Source of the DNA: Dreissena polymorpha
Lineage: Eukaryota; Mollusca; Bivalvia; Myida; Dreissenidae
Direction: 5' to 3'
Length of the DNA: 64,000 nt
NCBI RefSeq assembly: GCF_020536995.1
Contig: NC_068360.1
Location: 88,615,676 to 88,679,675, forward strand
The notes below the pieces were generated by a model. It was given only the letters and a program-made list of their open reading frames with translations, made no database searches and was not told the DNA's origin. The position numbers were made by a program, and so were the translations under genes. Positions 12,298-23,586 of the stretch are shown here, one piece after another; position 1 is the stretch's first letter; the number at the start of each line of letters is the position of its first letter.

Positions 12298-12684
12298 TTA
12301 ACTATTTTTGACAAATAAGCATGGAAATTTATTCCTGGCTGTGTTGCACCCAATTTTATTTGTATTTTGTTTAAATTGTATATGAATTATATTAGAGCTT
12401 GCCAATCTATACAACATAAGTTTGATCAAAATGTACATTAAGACCAGAAATAGTTGCAAACTCCTGTATAACAGTAAGTGTTTCATTTAAGGATTGTTTA
12501 GCACCGTCTAAGAAATAGTAGTGTCGTCCGCAAACTGGGACAATTTATGTCAATTCCTTGGATGGTTATATCTTTATCATCGTATTATCTCTCAATACAA
12601 GTGACACAACTTCAGCGCAGAGGATAAACATATAACATGAGAGGGGATCTCCTTGTCTGCAGCCACTTTCAATCGGGAAGAAGT
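12298..12684 (-). mobile_element. LINE reverse-transcriptase relic (L1/Tx1-like)
   Basis: Read on the minus strand, this contains FPIESGCRQGDPLSCYMFI (RT block with the QGDPLS motif), then a displaced-frame FADDTT (12523-12534, the catalytic motif C). After it come SLNETLTVIQEFATISGLN and, beyond further stops, a VVxIGKL-like segment. The order and spacing are those of the palm and thumb of a LINE RT. Multiple stops and frameshifts show an old, dead fragment. No ends or tail were found. The L1/Tx1 assignment rests on the GCRQGDPLS and FADDT wording and is tentative. Confidence 0.75.
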
Positions 12685-15662
12685 TAGATAAGTTACCTCA
12701 CTTTATATTTAACTCAAATATTATAATAATATGCAAACATAGAAATACATATAATTGATGTGGAATATCATCCCATAACTATAAGTGATAAAAGAAGGCA
12801 TTAGAGACCGTGGTCAGGATTAAAGAGAATTTGTTGAGTCACCCTGACAAGAGTAGCAGCCACGTTTATTTGTTTTTATAAAGCGGACGTCAAAATTAAC
12901 GCGGTATTGAAGCTGAAACAATGCATGTGTGTGTTTATTAAATCGAGTATGTACCCTTGATTATTATATATATTCATAAATGGTACTGTCATTTATAACT
13001 ATAAATTACATACATAAATGCCCTACGTAAAAACAAAGCAAAAGAACTAAAGGCACATGGCGTATAAACAACTATTGTTTTTGTATGTTTTTCAACCCAT
13101 GTCAGTTAAACATTGTAAGAATAATTTTGTGTTATGTTAATTTATTTGGTCAGATTTAAGCCGCTTTCATGTAAGCATGATTTTTAAATATATTATTTTA
13201 AAAAGGAACATACAGCGATATATGTCGTTCGATAACAGTATCAAATATTAAACACTGTGAAATTGTTCAGAAGACATGCTTATAAGTTTGAGGATATCTA
13301 TAAAGACAAACGAAACAACCACAGCAAATGTCATATCTGCGTCCTGGTTTTATCGTTATAACGTGCCCTTTTGGTATTACTCATCGCACATCCACAGTGG
13401 AACGCCATACGAAGTTAAAGTCGTATGGGCGAGTTTTTATTTCGAGCTCTTCAAAACAGCATACACACGAACACGATCGAGCGACAACAGTCATAATGAA
13501 CGAGAAACATTTGTAATTGTACCGACGCAATTTTGGTCGTTAACACCTGCCAGAACAAGATAAGCGAAAGCGCACCAAAAATAGGGGGGGGGGGGACAAG
13601 ATAAATGCGTTTGATCAGTTACCTTCAATTGTCTAAGTATCATAAATCGACATTGTGATCTTCATCTACACTTACAGAAGAGCAAGCAAGGTTTGTATAC
13701 GATAATTCAAATATATAGATGGATACTGATAACAATGATTATGTAGCCTCTTAATGTGTGAAAAAAATGTGCGTCTTTATTTGTTATGTTACGTTGTATC
13801 TGTACTGCACTACATGTTCAATTATTTGAGTGTTCAAAACAAGATATCCTCACATGATCTTATTTTTGTGCATGTAAAATATTTTAAAATAAAAAATTAA
13901 CCCCTTAATCATTCCTGCAAACTGATTATTGTTTCATGAAAGCGGGTCAACATATATCTCCCAAGACTGTTTTCTAACGGAAAAAATAAACGTTCTCACA
14001 CTATTGTTTAAAATGAGTAATAATGTTGTGTCTGACAGCGAAGCGCAAGCGGCAACATTCACACAATTGCTGCACGTAATTTTTGGGTACTTGCAATAAT
14101 TTCATAATTAGCAATACCGAGTAGCTATACAGATCATGTTTACAAAGATCACCTACAAGCCAGTCCAGAAATCGTTTAGAAATTATTTTATGTACTTGAT
14201 ATGCAATACTTCATTTAAAAAAAAATGCCTTTAGAGCGAGTATAGCCTCTTTGAATGTCAACATTTTATATTCTCAATCTTAAACCAGTACCTACATATG
14301 AACGATGCGTGTTAAATACAAAACATATATTTACTTTCATATAATGATACCGCATTTCAAATTATATTTACTTCAGTGGTATTCATTACGACCAAGTTTG
14401 TAAATATACCAATACGATAAGTCGCATTTGCCTTAATACACAAGCTTAGATCGAGTAAGGTATGTACAAATAAATGTTTATGCAAAGAAAAGTGGGGATT
14501 GGCTAAATGTACATAATTTTGAACACGAATTATTTTTTTAATATGCCAGGGACAATTATTTGCGTTTATAAATAGCTCTTACTGTGGTTAATTTCTGGTA
14601 CCACTTATTTCGAATATTATTTCCAGTTGTTTCTTTATATCATCAATCATTTATCTGTTTTGATATTTTTCGAAAGATCAAACATGCTCGCTTTAATGCA
14701 TTTTGGCAATTTTATTTACATATTTATTCTTAAGTTACCAAACGTATAGCGAATTTATGCCATACTAATAGATTGATACGTATTTAGTATAGAGCTTAAC
14801 TTTAATCATATATTTACCGTAAAAACTGTCTCATCCAAAGAATCAAATATATGTCGCTGTTTATAGATTTCTAAATTCTAACGTAGAATTTACTTTACAT
14901 ATCATACATTGAGATATATGTCCGGTATATATGTGTTTTAAATATAAACTGCGGCCGTCAAAAGGTTTTTTATTCGCAAGAAACAACAACATATTTTACT
15001 AACATTCAAACCGATCCACATTAGTAACAGTGATTGATTGACGGTAGAATACATGTACACCTTAAACGTTCAATTACAGAAAACCAGAAAAACAGCCTGC
15101 AATCCAAAACCGCATAAAAAGAAAGAATTGCGACAGAAAACAAACAATAAACAAAACTTAAACGAATAAACAAGTATTGTTTTTTATCAAGCAATTTTAG
15201 ATTCAATTTGTATCATGTCTGACGTAAGTGTTTTATCATAAAATTATACTTACCACGACCCAGATAGTTTATGGTATACATGACATACCTGGTTATCCCA
15301 CAAAACATATTTTTGACAGTTGTTAGTTTCTATACCTGCTTCATAGATGATGTTAATTCTTTATTTTCACATAAAAGTATATGACGTAATGCAATGGCAT
15401 TGTGTAGCTGCTCGGAAGTGAAGTAAATTTCCTCGTTAGTAAATAAAACATTATACCCCTGATAAATAAACAAATACATAATGGTGCAAGTTTACATTGC
15501 ATAAGTTAATGTTGTAGATTTTAATACGAATAGTTCCACACAATGTGCAATTATCACATGACATAATACGATATTTCATAATATGTTTATTAACATGACG
15601 AAAAGATTTTACTATTTTTTTATCTTTATCGGGTTTCATTCCAGTTTAAAAGTTACTGTCAT
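12685..15662. other. No gene seen; 12-bp poly-G at 13584-13595
   Basis: AT-rich sequence. A 95-codon frame at 13276-13563 has no recognisable domain, no clear splice borders and no repeat relationship, so I do not call it a gene. The stretch nearest 15662 is the 3' flank of the VWDE-like pseudogene. Confidence 0.45.
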
Positions 15663-15780
15663 TTAGTTAAATGGTACCATCATACAGCTCAATTTGATCG
15701 ACGGTTTGGTCTCGAATGAAAACCGGCGTAGCGTCGGCGGGAAGACTTGGTCTCTTGTTTTAGGTTCGGACACATGTATC
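15663..15780 (-). pseudogene. VWDE-like terminal exon, cytoplasmic tail
   Basis: After acceptor TTACTTTGTTGCAG the phase from the transmembrane exon gives WIHVSEPKTRDQVFPPTLRR, FSFETKPSIKLSCMMVPFN and TAA. The tail is short and basic with no recognised signalling motif. The minus-strand frame at 15760-15972 is a shadow that overlaps the intron. Confidence 0.6.
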
Positions 15781-16042
15781 CTGCAACAAAGTAATCATCG
15801 ATACATGGACATGTCGCATAATACCTTTTTCAATATAATTAAGAACGGTGCTTAACGTTTGCTGCATTCCGTTTAAGCAAAAAACGCAGCAATCACAAAA
15901 CACACATATTATGTTTGCAGATGACAATTTGAGAATGTTGGTATCGAAACACTTGTTAGATGTTCTTGACAATAATAGAAAACACAGTTTTTGTTTAGTT
16001 GTACATAAATCATTTTAAAGAATAAAGTAAGCATCTACTTAC

Positions 16043-16151
16043 CATTTACATTTTAGACCAACTATTACAAAGACCACAAGAACCAACGATCCTAGAACAG
16101 CACCAATGCTCCAAAGTTTTGATGAATCGTAACCAATCAAGATCATGCAGC
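16043..16151 (-). pseudogene. VWDE-like transmembrane exon
   Basis: It reads CMILIGYDSSKLWSIGAVLG then SLVLVVFVIVGLKCK, a single hydrophobic helix followed by basic residues, as expected of a type I membrane anchor near the C terminus. Acceptor GTTTTTCAG and donor GTAAGT are strong. No damage is seen in this exon. Confidence 0.75.
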
Positions 16152-17979
16152 CTGAAAAACCGAAACACGTTCATAACGAGTTTACGATTTGCGAGAGGAC
16201 ATTGAAATGATTGGAGACAAACATTTGTTGAATATATTGTTTAAATGTATTTGAGTCATTATATAAATGGTATGGAAAATTTCAAAACTAAAAACTGTTT
16301 AACAATTATTCAACATTGCTTTACAATGCTTTAAATTAATATGAAAATGTTGTTCAATTGTATTGCACACATGTTTGCGCGCACATATTCTAGATTTTCT
16401 TTTACTTGACACATAGGGAAACAACACAAAATGTCTTATAAAGGACAGTCGAAGTACATATTGATAATTGGGGGTCTGAATAAAGTACAAAAGGAACAAT
16501 ATGATCGGTAATGTTATTCATCGGACGCTTAAATAGACTTCATAAACTCGTGTAGTGTATTCATATAGACTGGTACTCCGCTTAAACCGTTATTTTAATA
16601 TGTTTAACTCAGTCTGTGTTTGACCTTTCTTTATTTATACTCCACTCCAAAAGATTATTATGGATGTCATATATGTATTTTCTTAACTATGTACTATTGT
16701 TACATGAATACAATATCGACGTTTGCGAGACAAGATTTACTTCGAATTTAGCTAACATAAAGAAATGAAACATTTTTAAATTGAAACAATAACTACTGGA
16801 TTATTGGATAGAAGGGTACAAAAACTATACTCAATAATAAATAAAATGCAACCACATCACAATGTAAATGAATATTTACAAAATCTATTGAAATGTGTAC
16901 ACACGCAAGGGTAATAGTAAACGTGTTAGTACAACTCACCGATGTCTATTTGTAGAACGTACCATACGAGATTTACACATATATATCTATATACTGGCAG
17001 GAAAGCTTGTTTACCAGTAAAAAGATAATGTCGACCAGCGGTCTAACAACTGACTAAGCCGGCCCATTTAGAACCACTTAATGATGTGCAAGTGTCAAAC
17101 AAGTATAACTTAATACTGCTGACGGTCAATCGTCAGATTATTAGGCAAATAACGGTATGATTCACTTAAACTCCTCTGTCATCGACGCTATCGTTATACG
17201 CGCCGCGTTTACATATACCATGTTAAATAAATATCCCAAATATATAAGCGCATATTTAAATATGATTTTCACATAAAATGAGAACAAACGTGTTAAAAAC
17301 TGGAGTGTATGCTATAGATATCCTTAAACAGTTATTTAAACCGCTTATTTCCATAAGTGCATACGTTTAATCCCCAAAAGGTAGACAACATCTATTTCGA
17401 TACATTACACAACTGCATTATGTTTAGATTCACTAAATTTATAACATGTGTGCATTTCAATTTTGGTGCTCAATGGTGTCGCTGCATAAATTATCGCAAG
17501 AAATCTATGTCAATAGTGAGTTTAGACATCTACGCGAATAATAACAAACGATAATGCAATGTGTTTAACACCAGCGATGGTTTAATGGTTCCATGGCAAT
17601 ATACAATAGTAGAGACAATTTAAATGAAGATAACGGATAATTCTCAATAACAAATTATAATATTACATGAAAGCAAATTGGCAATTTACTCAAACTACTA
17701 ATTTTGTGTGACTTCACAATGTTTTCATTTCATTTGTCATGTGATGAAGCTTTTTTTCTATAAACAAAAGCCTTGTGCTGAATAGGATTACGTTAGAAAT
17801 CGGCATGTGTTTGCTATATTAAACACGGATGAAAGAGCCTAATTTCAATTCTTAAGATGTTCGTTTCTAAATCGTCCAAAAGATGTGAATTTCAAACGTA
17901 ACATCCGTAAATTAATATTTTATAAAAATGGGAGAAATAATTATGAAATCAATATGTAATACTAGTGGATGGAAATTAC
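16152..17979 (-). other. Intron-like gap before the transmembrane exon
   Basis: 1.8 kb of AT-rich sequence. A donor-like GTGAGT (minus strand, near 16935) is present, but I could not identify a coding exon beside it. Confidence 0.4.
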
Positions 17980-18074
17980 CTTCTGGTGTCCAGTCTAATG
18001 TTCCCGGTTGATGCATCTGTAACAACCGACCGCGGCGCCTTGATTATAACAATGCCCCTCGTGTACACAATACC
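17980..18074 (-). pseudogene. VWDE-like Cys-rich exon with a nonsense codon
   Basis: In the cysteine-bearing frame it reads YCVHEGHCYNQGAAVGCYRC, INREH, then TAG at 17995-17997. This matches the C-x4-G-x-C...C-x2-C module of the family. The exon is open in another frame, and its phase does not match the upstream exon in the Cys frame, so the border or frame may have changed. Confidence 0.6.
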
Positions 18075-18186
18075 CTGGCTTAAAATTAAAAGTTATTTGA
18101 TTTTATTCAGTATTTGTGATTTCGCACAATATTTGAACACTCCACAGTTCATTTAATAAATGTACACAATGTCTTAAAGTAAATAC

Positions 18187-18455
18187 CTTTTTCTTGCACA
18201 ACACATTCCCGGTTTTTGTGCAATCCAAACACGTAGAATCGAATAATAGTATGGAGTCTTCCACACTGAAGATATGTCCGTTGTTAGAAACAGAAACTGC
18301 ATAGCCCTTTGCCATCGCATCTATGTCCACATCTGTCATCGAGCGACGCTTACGTTTAGCTCCTGGCAAGGTGCAAAACACTTGGAGAAACGTGTCAAGT
18401 CTCTTGCTCGTGCCGAAATTGCAGTTGCTTTAACAATAGAGTTGTCAGAAAAGAC
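18187..18455 (-). pseudogene. VWDE-like exon with a frameshift
   Basis: It starts in phase as VFSDNSIVKATAISARARDL. From about 18385-18400 the conserved sequence continues in another frame: VFCTLPGAKRKRRSMTDVDI, DAMAKGYAVSVSNNGHIFS and SILLFDSTCLDCTKTGNVLC. Acceptor TTTCACTTTCAG and donor AAG/GTATTT are sound. Confidence 0.78.
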
Positions 18456-18744
18456 CTGAAAGTGAAACAATATTATGCATGTTAAAAAGTAATAGTCTAT
18501 ACATAACTTAAACACGTTATCGTGAAATGCATATTAAATTGTACTTACAAAAGTTGCTTTTAACTGAAAATATACAGATCGCTTGTTTTGTAATTCATAC
18601 CAATATCGCGTATTTTAAGTTAAACTGAATCGTTACATAATAATTTACATACATTTAGAAAAGCTATACATAAAAAGAACCGTATTATAGACATCGAGAG
18701 GTATGCAAATGTAATATGCTTTTAAATTTGATCTTTATAACAAC

Positions 18745-18932
18745 CTTGAAAGGGACGAGTCGGCATTGAAGATTTCCATCAACAAAATGTTTTCCTACAA
18801 CGGCCGTCTGTTCACACGGTCTTTCTGATAGATCACACAAACCATTGTCTGGTATGCCGATGATGTTCGGGGCATCATTTTCATGAATGGCACAATCTTC
18901 ACCTAAATAACAAGTGCGACATTTGCAAGTCC
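18745..18932 (-). pseudogene. VWDE-like exon, second half of EGF and following Cys-rich module
   Basis: It reads GTCKCRTCYLGEDC, then DAPNIIGIPDNGLCDLSERP, CEQTAVVGKHFVDGNLQC and RLVPFK, with acceptor TTTACTTTGCAG and a donor GTTGTT that is weaker than its neighbours. The order EGF, then NGLCDxxxRPC and FVDGNLxC, is what I expect for VWDE-like proteins. Confidence 0.8.
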
Positions 18933-19375
18933 CTGCAAAGTAAAATAAAAAAACATGATCAATCATACCCATTTTATTTTAGTGAAATTGCACTCATTAA
19001 ACTCATATGGACAACACACTAACATTATTATTATTTAAAATATTCATATCATGCAATTATTTACCATGAACACATTCACCATTGTTGTTACAGTCATCTA
19101 CACAAGACACGTCTTCAATACGTTGTAAAAGCACAATCTTCACCTAAATAACCAGTGCGACATTTGCACGTTCCTGCAAAGTAAAATACAAAACATTGGA
19201 AATCACACACATTTTATTTCAGTGACACAGCGACAATACCCTTTAACTCATTATAGACCGCACACTAAAATTATTATTATTCTAAATAATTATATCATTA
19301 AATGATTTACCATAAACACAGTCACCATTGTGGTTACAGTCATCTACACATGACATGTCTTCAATACGTTGTTAA
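18890..19375 (-). repeat. 241-bp tandem duplication inside the VWDE-like gene
   Basis: The unit at 18890-19130 is repeated at 19131-19375. It runs from inside one EGF exon, across the intron, into the previous EGF exon. Coding parts are better conserved than the intron. Confidence 0.85.
19065..19173 (-). pseudogene. Hybrid exon created by an internal duplication
   Basis: Acceptor CTTTGCAG then GTCKCRTGYLGEDCA joins at 19131 to RIEDVSCVDDCNNNGECVHG before donor GTAAAT. The two halves are in different frames, so the exon read from its acceptor hits a stop soon after the joint. Skipping this exon would restore the EGF pair formed by its neighbours. Confidence 0.7.
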
Positions 19376-19572
19376 AGCTCTGTCACTGAATCTGGATCAA
19401 GAATTGGCGCTGATGTTGTAGAAACCGAGGTTGCATTGGTTTTGTATTCGTCAATTAAAGTGACGTTCCTGATAATCTCAGGAGAGATTGGTTTATGAAA
19501 CTCTAAGTACTGGATGCAGGTTTGTTTTATTCCTTCTATGTGGATTTGAACCCACTCCATGGAATTGGACGC
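19311..19572 (-). pseudogene. VWDE-like exon ending in the first half of an EGF domain, with a nonsense codon
   Basis: It reads ASNSMEWVQIHIEGIKQTC, PISPEIIRNVTLIDEY, ILDPDSVTEL, then TAA at 19372-19374, then QRIEDMSCVDDCNHNGDCVY. The duplicated copy of this tract at about 19131 lacks the TAA at the equivalent place (it reads TTTTAC), which suggests a Leu codon was lost. Confidence 0.78.
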
Positions 19573-19781
19573 CTGAAGTCGAGTTTATTAAGTCTAGGTC
19601 TGGCAACAACATGTGCATTAATCGCATAAAGTATTAAAAAACAAAGAAACCGAAATGTGCTTTTTATTCACATAAATGTATTTTGCATTTAATTAAAATA
19701 CCATAGTTGATTGAATCAGATTAATTTAAGAAACTTAAAACAACCAAATATGCAAAACAAAGAGTTCTGATGATAGCATAC

Positions 19782-19943
19782 CAAATAATCTGAGGCACAG
19801 TCATCGTAATACGAGTCAATATCAAGACCAGGCACTGTTAAGCATAACTGCACGGTAGTTGTGTTCATTTGCTCCACACAAAGTTGTCTGGCTGTGTCAA
19901 AGTCGATTACTGTTTTCGAACGTCTGGATCTAACTGTCATGTC
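19782..19943 (-). pseudogene. VWDE-like exon, C8-like cysteine segment
   Basis: It reads DMTVRSRRSKTVIDFDTARQ, LCVEQMNTTTVQLCLTVPGL and DIDSYYDDCASDYL, with acceptor ACTTTTTAG and donor GTATGC, phase 0 at both ends. The spaced cysteines resemble the segment after VWD in this family. Confidence 0.78.
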
Positions 19944-20058
19944 CTAAAAAGTATTCGTTAGAAACTAAAATTACACTAAAAAGAAACTAGCTGCATTTGG
20001 TAGCAGTATAGTAAAATGATAATTAAAAGGTATAATAACACTCATGTTTTTCTTATAC

Positions 20059-20332
20059 CTTGTCAGTTGTTATATATGGTTGTCTATCTGGTTTAAAATC
20101 GTAATAAAGGTGCATGTCTCTTTTCCGTCGACTAGTTTAACATTCGTCTATGCCAACCTCAGAGTAACTTTTAAGTGTGCAGGAGTTTTTCATGTCCGTT
20201 CCACAATGGATTTTGTCAGTTATATTCGTATTACTGTTTTGACATTCACAGAGTGTTAAGTCTTCCCTCCATGATTCTAATAACTTGAGTGCTGACTTGT
20301 TGAATAATGATGCGGACTCATCGACCTTGAAC
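20059..20332 (-). pseudogene. VWDE-like exon with RRKRD segment and a nonsense codon
   Basis: It reads FKVDESASLFNKSALKLLES, WREDLTLCECQNS, IHCGTDMKNSCTLKSYSEVG and IDEC, then TAA at 20137-20139, then TSRRKRDMHLYYDFKPDRQP to YITTDK before donor GTATAAG. Phase links it to the VWD exon upstream and the C8-like exon downstream. RRKRD resembles a furin-type cleavage site; that is inference. Confidence 0.8.
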
Positions 20333-21655
20333 CTTCAAGAAATCATGGTTTAGGCATTTAAATGACTTGTTACACAGATATTTATAGTTTAATGTAAATG
20401 TATGCTTATACTAAAAACACATCCCTATAAATTTAATACACGGTAAATCAATGAAAACGCATTTCTTTGAAATTAAATATTTTACAAGTAAAGTAATTGT
20501 CATTATTTTTCTTTTCTGAACATTGTTTAGTTTGTTGCATGTGCGTCATCATTTGTTTACATCAGTAAAAGGCGTTTCATTGCGAACAATATCAAATCTA
20601 AATATCTCGCGGAATTATGCTAGCTCATAATACAAAGTTATGTAGATATGCATTTTTTCCTTACTACAGATCATAACAATGTTGTAGCTGTGATTTAATT
20701 ATGAAACGTATATCTAGCCATCCAGACACAGTATTTTCTGTTTATCAATCCTCCATTAATTTATGTAATGTGCTTATTTAGTAAGCAAAGTACAAAATTG
20801 CATTTTCAAGTCATATTCATATTTGACATTAAACAATGCAGAAATGTCATGTTTAGAATCACAAGTTTAGTATATGTTCAAAAACAGCAATAATTCAATA
20901 AAGCACACACTAATTAGATTCATATTTGATATATTTTTCAAATCAATGCTATAAATTTGCTTACATTTACACAATTTATACTCATTAAATCCGAGACACA
21001 AATACACTTACTATCGGTTAAAAAACAAAGTCGTAATGTCAATGTATCTAGCATTCGTGACCTAACTTTGATAAAGCGAGTTGTTTTCAGAGTGATATAT
21101 TTCTGAAATGTGTATCAGTTTCGGTATTCAATACTTATTAAATCAGAAACGCAAATATAATGGATATTTGTTGTCATTAAACAAAACATATTCGTTATTT
21201 TAATTTTGCTTGCATTTCAAGATAATTTGAAATAAATATTTTGCATTTTTTAATTCATAAATCATTAAGCAAATAACCTGTGCCTCGTTGATAAAACGAT
21301 TTGTATTAAGAGTTATAATTTTCGTTAATGTGTACCAGTTTGGCATCACTTGATACAGCCAAATAATTGACCCTTCTGTTTACAAAACACAACAACCGTA
21401 TCACAACGTCAATATATTTGTAAAAAAAGCCAAATTATTCGAGCTTTAGGGATTATAGTTTATTTATTTAATATCATTATGTGTGGTCCAATTAAATAAA
21501 AATATATCTTTACGTGTGCTTGCTTGAGTGTGTTAAATTAAAATGTTGACGCTATACACGTTATACGTTTTACATAAAAAGGGCAAATAATAAAATAAAC
21601 TTGCTATGTAGGTATTTGCGATTATTTGTTATAATATGTATTTAAAATTAGTTAC
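20333..21655 (-). other. Intron of the VWDE-like gene with a degenerate repeat
   Basis: AT-rich. Two diverged blocks about 240 bp apart (near 21070-21125 and 21290-21350) share a GATAAARCGA...GTGTAYCAGTTT order, suggesting an old local tandem duplication. No exon is recognised. Confidence 0.4.
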
Positions 21656-21828
21656 TCTGTGCACGTCCCATGTTCAACACAATAGTCATAAGCTCGAGAC
21701 GTTCCATCGAATTTGCCGCAAAGTCCGTCTGTTTCTCCAAAGTCATGATGTCCGGGTAATATATCGACTTCCACAAATGAGTACCATGAATTTGTAACTC
21801 AAACTTCAGTGCCGGTTGGAAGATAAAT
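21656..21828 (-). pseudogene. VWDE-like exon, end of VWD domain (GLCG), with a nonsense codon
   Basis: The conserved frame reads IYLPTGTEV, a TGA at 21799-21801, then VTNSWYSFVEVDILPGHHD, FGETDGLCGKFDGT and YCVEHGTCTE. GLCGxFDG is the VWD signature. A different, longer open frame over the same bases (21648-21998) crosses both splice sites and is a shadow. Confidence 0.82.
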
Positions 21829-21951
21829 CTGCAATACATTCGGTAAATAACATATTTAAATGCATACCGGTCTAATATTTGACATGGAAGCTTATAACAT
21901 GCTGTAATTAATCTAAATAGTTTTATTTGAGATGTATGAGGGCATTTATAC

Positions 21952-22139
21952 CATGTATTCCTTAGTGCTTTTCCTTCTGACTTTTCTTGATAAAACACCG
22001 TCTCTACATTGCAAAAAAGCAGTTTTTGTATTCACCAAGTCAATCACATAAACATCTCCTCCGGTCCTAACTGCCACTGTTACAACACAGTATGGATGGC
22101 TCTTTGCGGTGAGTAATTCCGACATATTCCTTGTTTTAT
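21952..22139 (-). pseudogene. VWDE-like exon, middle of VWD domain
   Basis: It reads LLTAKSHPYCVVTVAVRTGG, then DVYVIDLV, ending RKSTKEYM before donor GTATAA. The VAVRxGxDVYVI pattern is the usual VWD central strand region. It joins the next exon as KEYM-IYLPTGTEV. Confidence 0.75.
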
Positions 22140-22739
22140 CTGCACCTACAAATTAGTTGCACATTGAATCATATTAATTATAGACATGAGCGCGACCTCC
22201 ATAAAACCTTAAATAATAGCGCTGTGGCAGCAAATGCCAAACTTGCATACAATTATGACGGTTCTAGTAAAGTTTATTATTTACACTTTCTTAACTATTG
22301 TAAAAACATATACTGTTAACATTTGGCTATACACCAATATCACCTCTGTGTTCAAACGTTTATTCCTGTACATCACAAATGTCCCTTTTCCCGTGCTCTT
22401 AAATGTGGCTCTTATATTTTTTTTCTTTAATAGCCAATCTGATAAAAAGTTTCATCGTTGTAATATTGAAAACGGCATAAATATGAATATAAAGAACAAC
22501 ATTTTGAAATCGCTTTGTCTTATTAGTTTGAAAATGTTTTCAACTGCATGGTTTTGCAGGTTTGATATGTTAGTATCGCGCATTTATGAAGCCATTCATG
22601 TATTACAAGATGGAATTTATAGACAAACATCTTTGCATATGGTATACCTACAAGTTAGCGATATTTACGTTTAAAACATAGTCATCACACAGATAACAGT
22701 GTAATTATTAAATTTAAAGAACATTAAACTCAGCCATAC
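22140..22739 (-). other. Gap in the VWDE-like gene where a VWD segment is expected
   Basis: The stretch of VWD that should follow FDHR is not clearly present. A weak minus-strand candidate begins at 22647 after a possible acceptor and reads KMFVYKFHLVIHEWLHKCA, but it has no convincing donor. Plus-strand frames here (22131-22674) look incidental. Confidence 0.35.
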
Positions 22740-22825
22740 CTGTGATCGAACGGCTTGGTATGCGGATCACTATGAGCATAGCAGTATTTCCCTGCTAACA
22801 AAGTCAGGTTCACAATGGAATGCAC
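22740..22825 (-). pseudogene. VWDE-like exon, start of VWD domain
   Basis: With acceptor TTACAG and donor CAG/GTATGG, it reads VHSIVNLTLLAGKYC then YAHSDPHTKPFDHR, matching the Cys-x-DPH-x-x-x-FD start of a VWD domain. Its phase joins the preceding ILPPIK exon. Confidence 0.78.
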
Positions 22826-22947
22826 CTGTAACGGACGATGTCTGTATTAACACGTGCTTATACTGCAACTTTAAACGTTACGTTGCATTGATCGATGTAA
22901 ATGATTTCTTAACTAATTAATGTTAACAAATATGTTATATGTCTTAC

Positions 22948-23167
22948 CTTTATCGGGGGTAGGATATAGTTGTCAAAAAAATCGTGTTCATAGAGTTTTC
23001 TAACTTCTAGAATAACATCAAATTCCTGAGAGAGGCTCTTTTCACCAATCATATTTTTTAAAGTGATGTTGGTAACTTTGTTGAAATTGAGTTTTGTAAA
23101 TCGTGCACCGCATGTTTCAAATGAACTCTGTAAGGCTAAACGTGGCACCTCACAATGATCAAGATAC
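22948..23167 (-). pseudogene. VWDE-like exon, N-terminal region before VWD
   Basis: It reads CEVPRLALQSSFETCGARFT, continues through NFNKVTNITLKNMIGEKSLS and ends YILPPIK before donor GTAAGA. The 5' border is uncertain: an AG lies close to the CEV codons, and the next one upstream would include a TGA. Confidence 0.75.
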
Positions 23168-23286
23168 ATGCATCAACTATTCTGATTATGAATAAAAATA
23201 AATTAATTATATACAAAATGAGCATATAAATTAAATGGAAAACATACAATATTATGTCAAGAAAAATAAAGCTGTAAACATCTCAC

Positions 23287-23336
23287 CTGTTTTGCTTTGA
23301 TGTTGCGATGAGCACATTCAGCATTTTCAGTATCTA
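23287..23336 (-). pseudogene. VWDE-like, first visible exon
   Basis: A 50-bp exon with acceptor TTTATTTATCAG and donor AAACAG/GTGAGA. It reads DTENAECAHRNIKAKQ. Upstream exons, including the signal peptide, were not found. Confidence 0.5.
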
Positions 23337-23539
23337 CTGATAAATAAATATATGAAAGTGCCAAATGTTCAAGTTACCATGACGTCCTCAGCGTTTATTT
23401 TGAATCGTTGACGTCCTCAAAATTCAACAGGTATTAAATTATAAATATGTATATATGATTTCGATTTATTTATTATTTCGAAGATAACAGTCATTGCAAG
23501 TAGTTGCAATAATACAACTCCCAGCTATTGACCCTCCGG

Positions 23540-23586
23540 GCTCTGAGCTGTACGTATCATCGTATGTACTTATAAAAGCTCAGAGC
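23540..23586 (+). promoter_or_regulatory. TATA-like box next to a 10-bp inverted repeat
   Basis: TATAAAA at 23571-23577 overlaps the right arm of a perfect inverted repeat (GCTCTGAGCT 23540-23549 and AGCTCAGAGC 23577-23586). It lies about 400 bp upstream of the 2A-like exon on the plus strand. A role as a promoter is inference. Confidence 0.35.

Larger units (their letters stand above)
15663..23336 (-). pseudogene. VWDE-like gene (von Willebrand factor D and EGF domain-containing), 5'-incomplete, mutated
   Basis: A multi-exon host gene for an extracellular or membrane-anchored adhesion-type protein. Most exons have AG/GT borders and compatible phases. In order on the minus strand: N-terminal VWDE region (CEVPRLALQSSFETCGARFT), the start of VWD (CYAHSDPHTKPFDHR), the middle of VWD, the end of VWD (FGETDGLCGKFDGT), an RRKRD basic segment, a cysteine/C8-like exon, an EGF-like exon pair (CVDDCNHNGDCVYG then TCKCRTCYLGEDC), a DSTCLDC exon, a Cys-rich exon, one transmembrane exon and a short tail with a TAA at 15663-15665. 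In-frame stops lie at 21799-21801, 20137-20139, 19372-19374 and 17995-17997. A frameshift lies near 18385-18400 and an out-of-frame exon duplication at 18890-19375. The signal-peptide exon is not seen. VWDE is assigned from motif order; the damage could in part be assembly error. Confidence 0.8.

Noticed and set aside
13276-13563. 95-codon frame as a host gene
   Set aside because: No domain, no paralogous repeat and no clear splice or promoter context.
21648-21998. 116-codon minus-strand frame as the VWDE-like coding frame
   Set aside because: It runs through the intron and both splice sites. The VWD signature GLCGKFDGT is in a different frame, which carries a stop.
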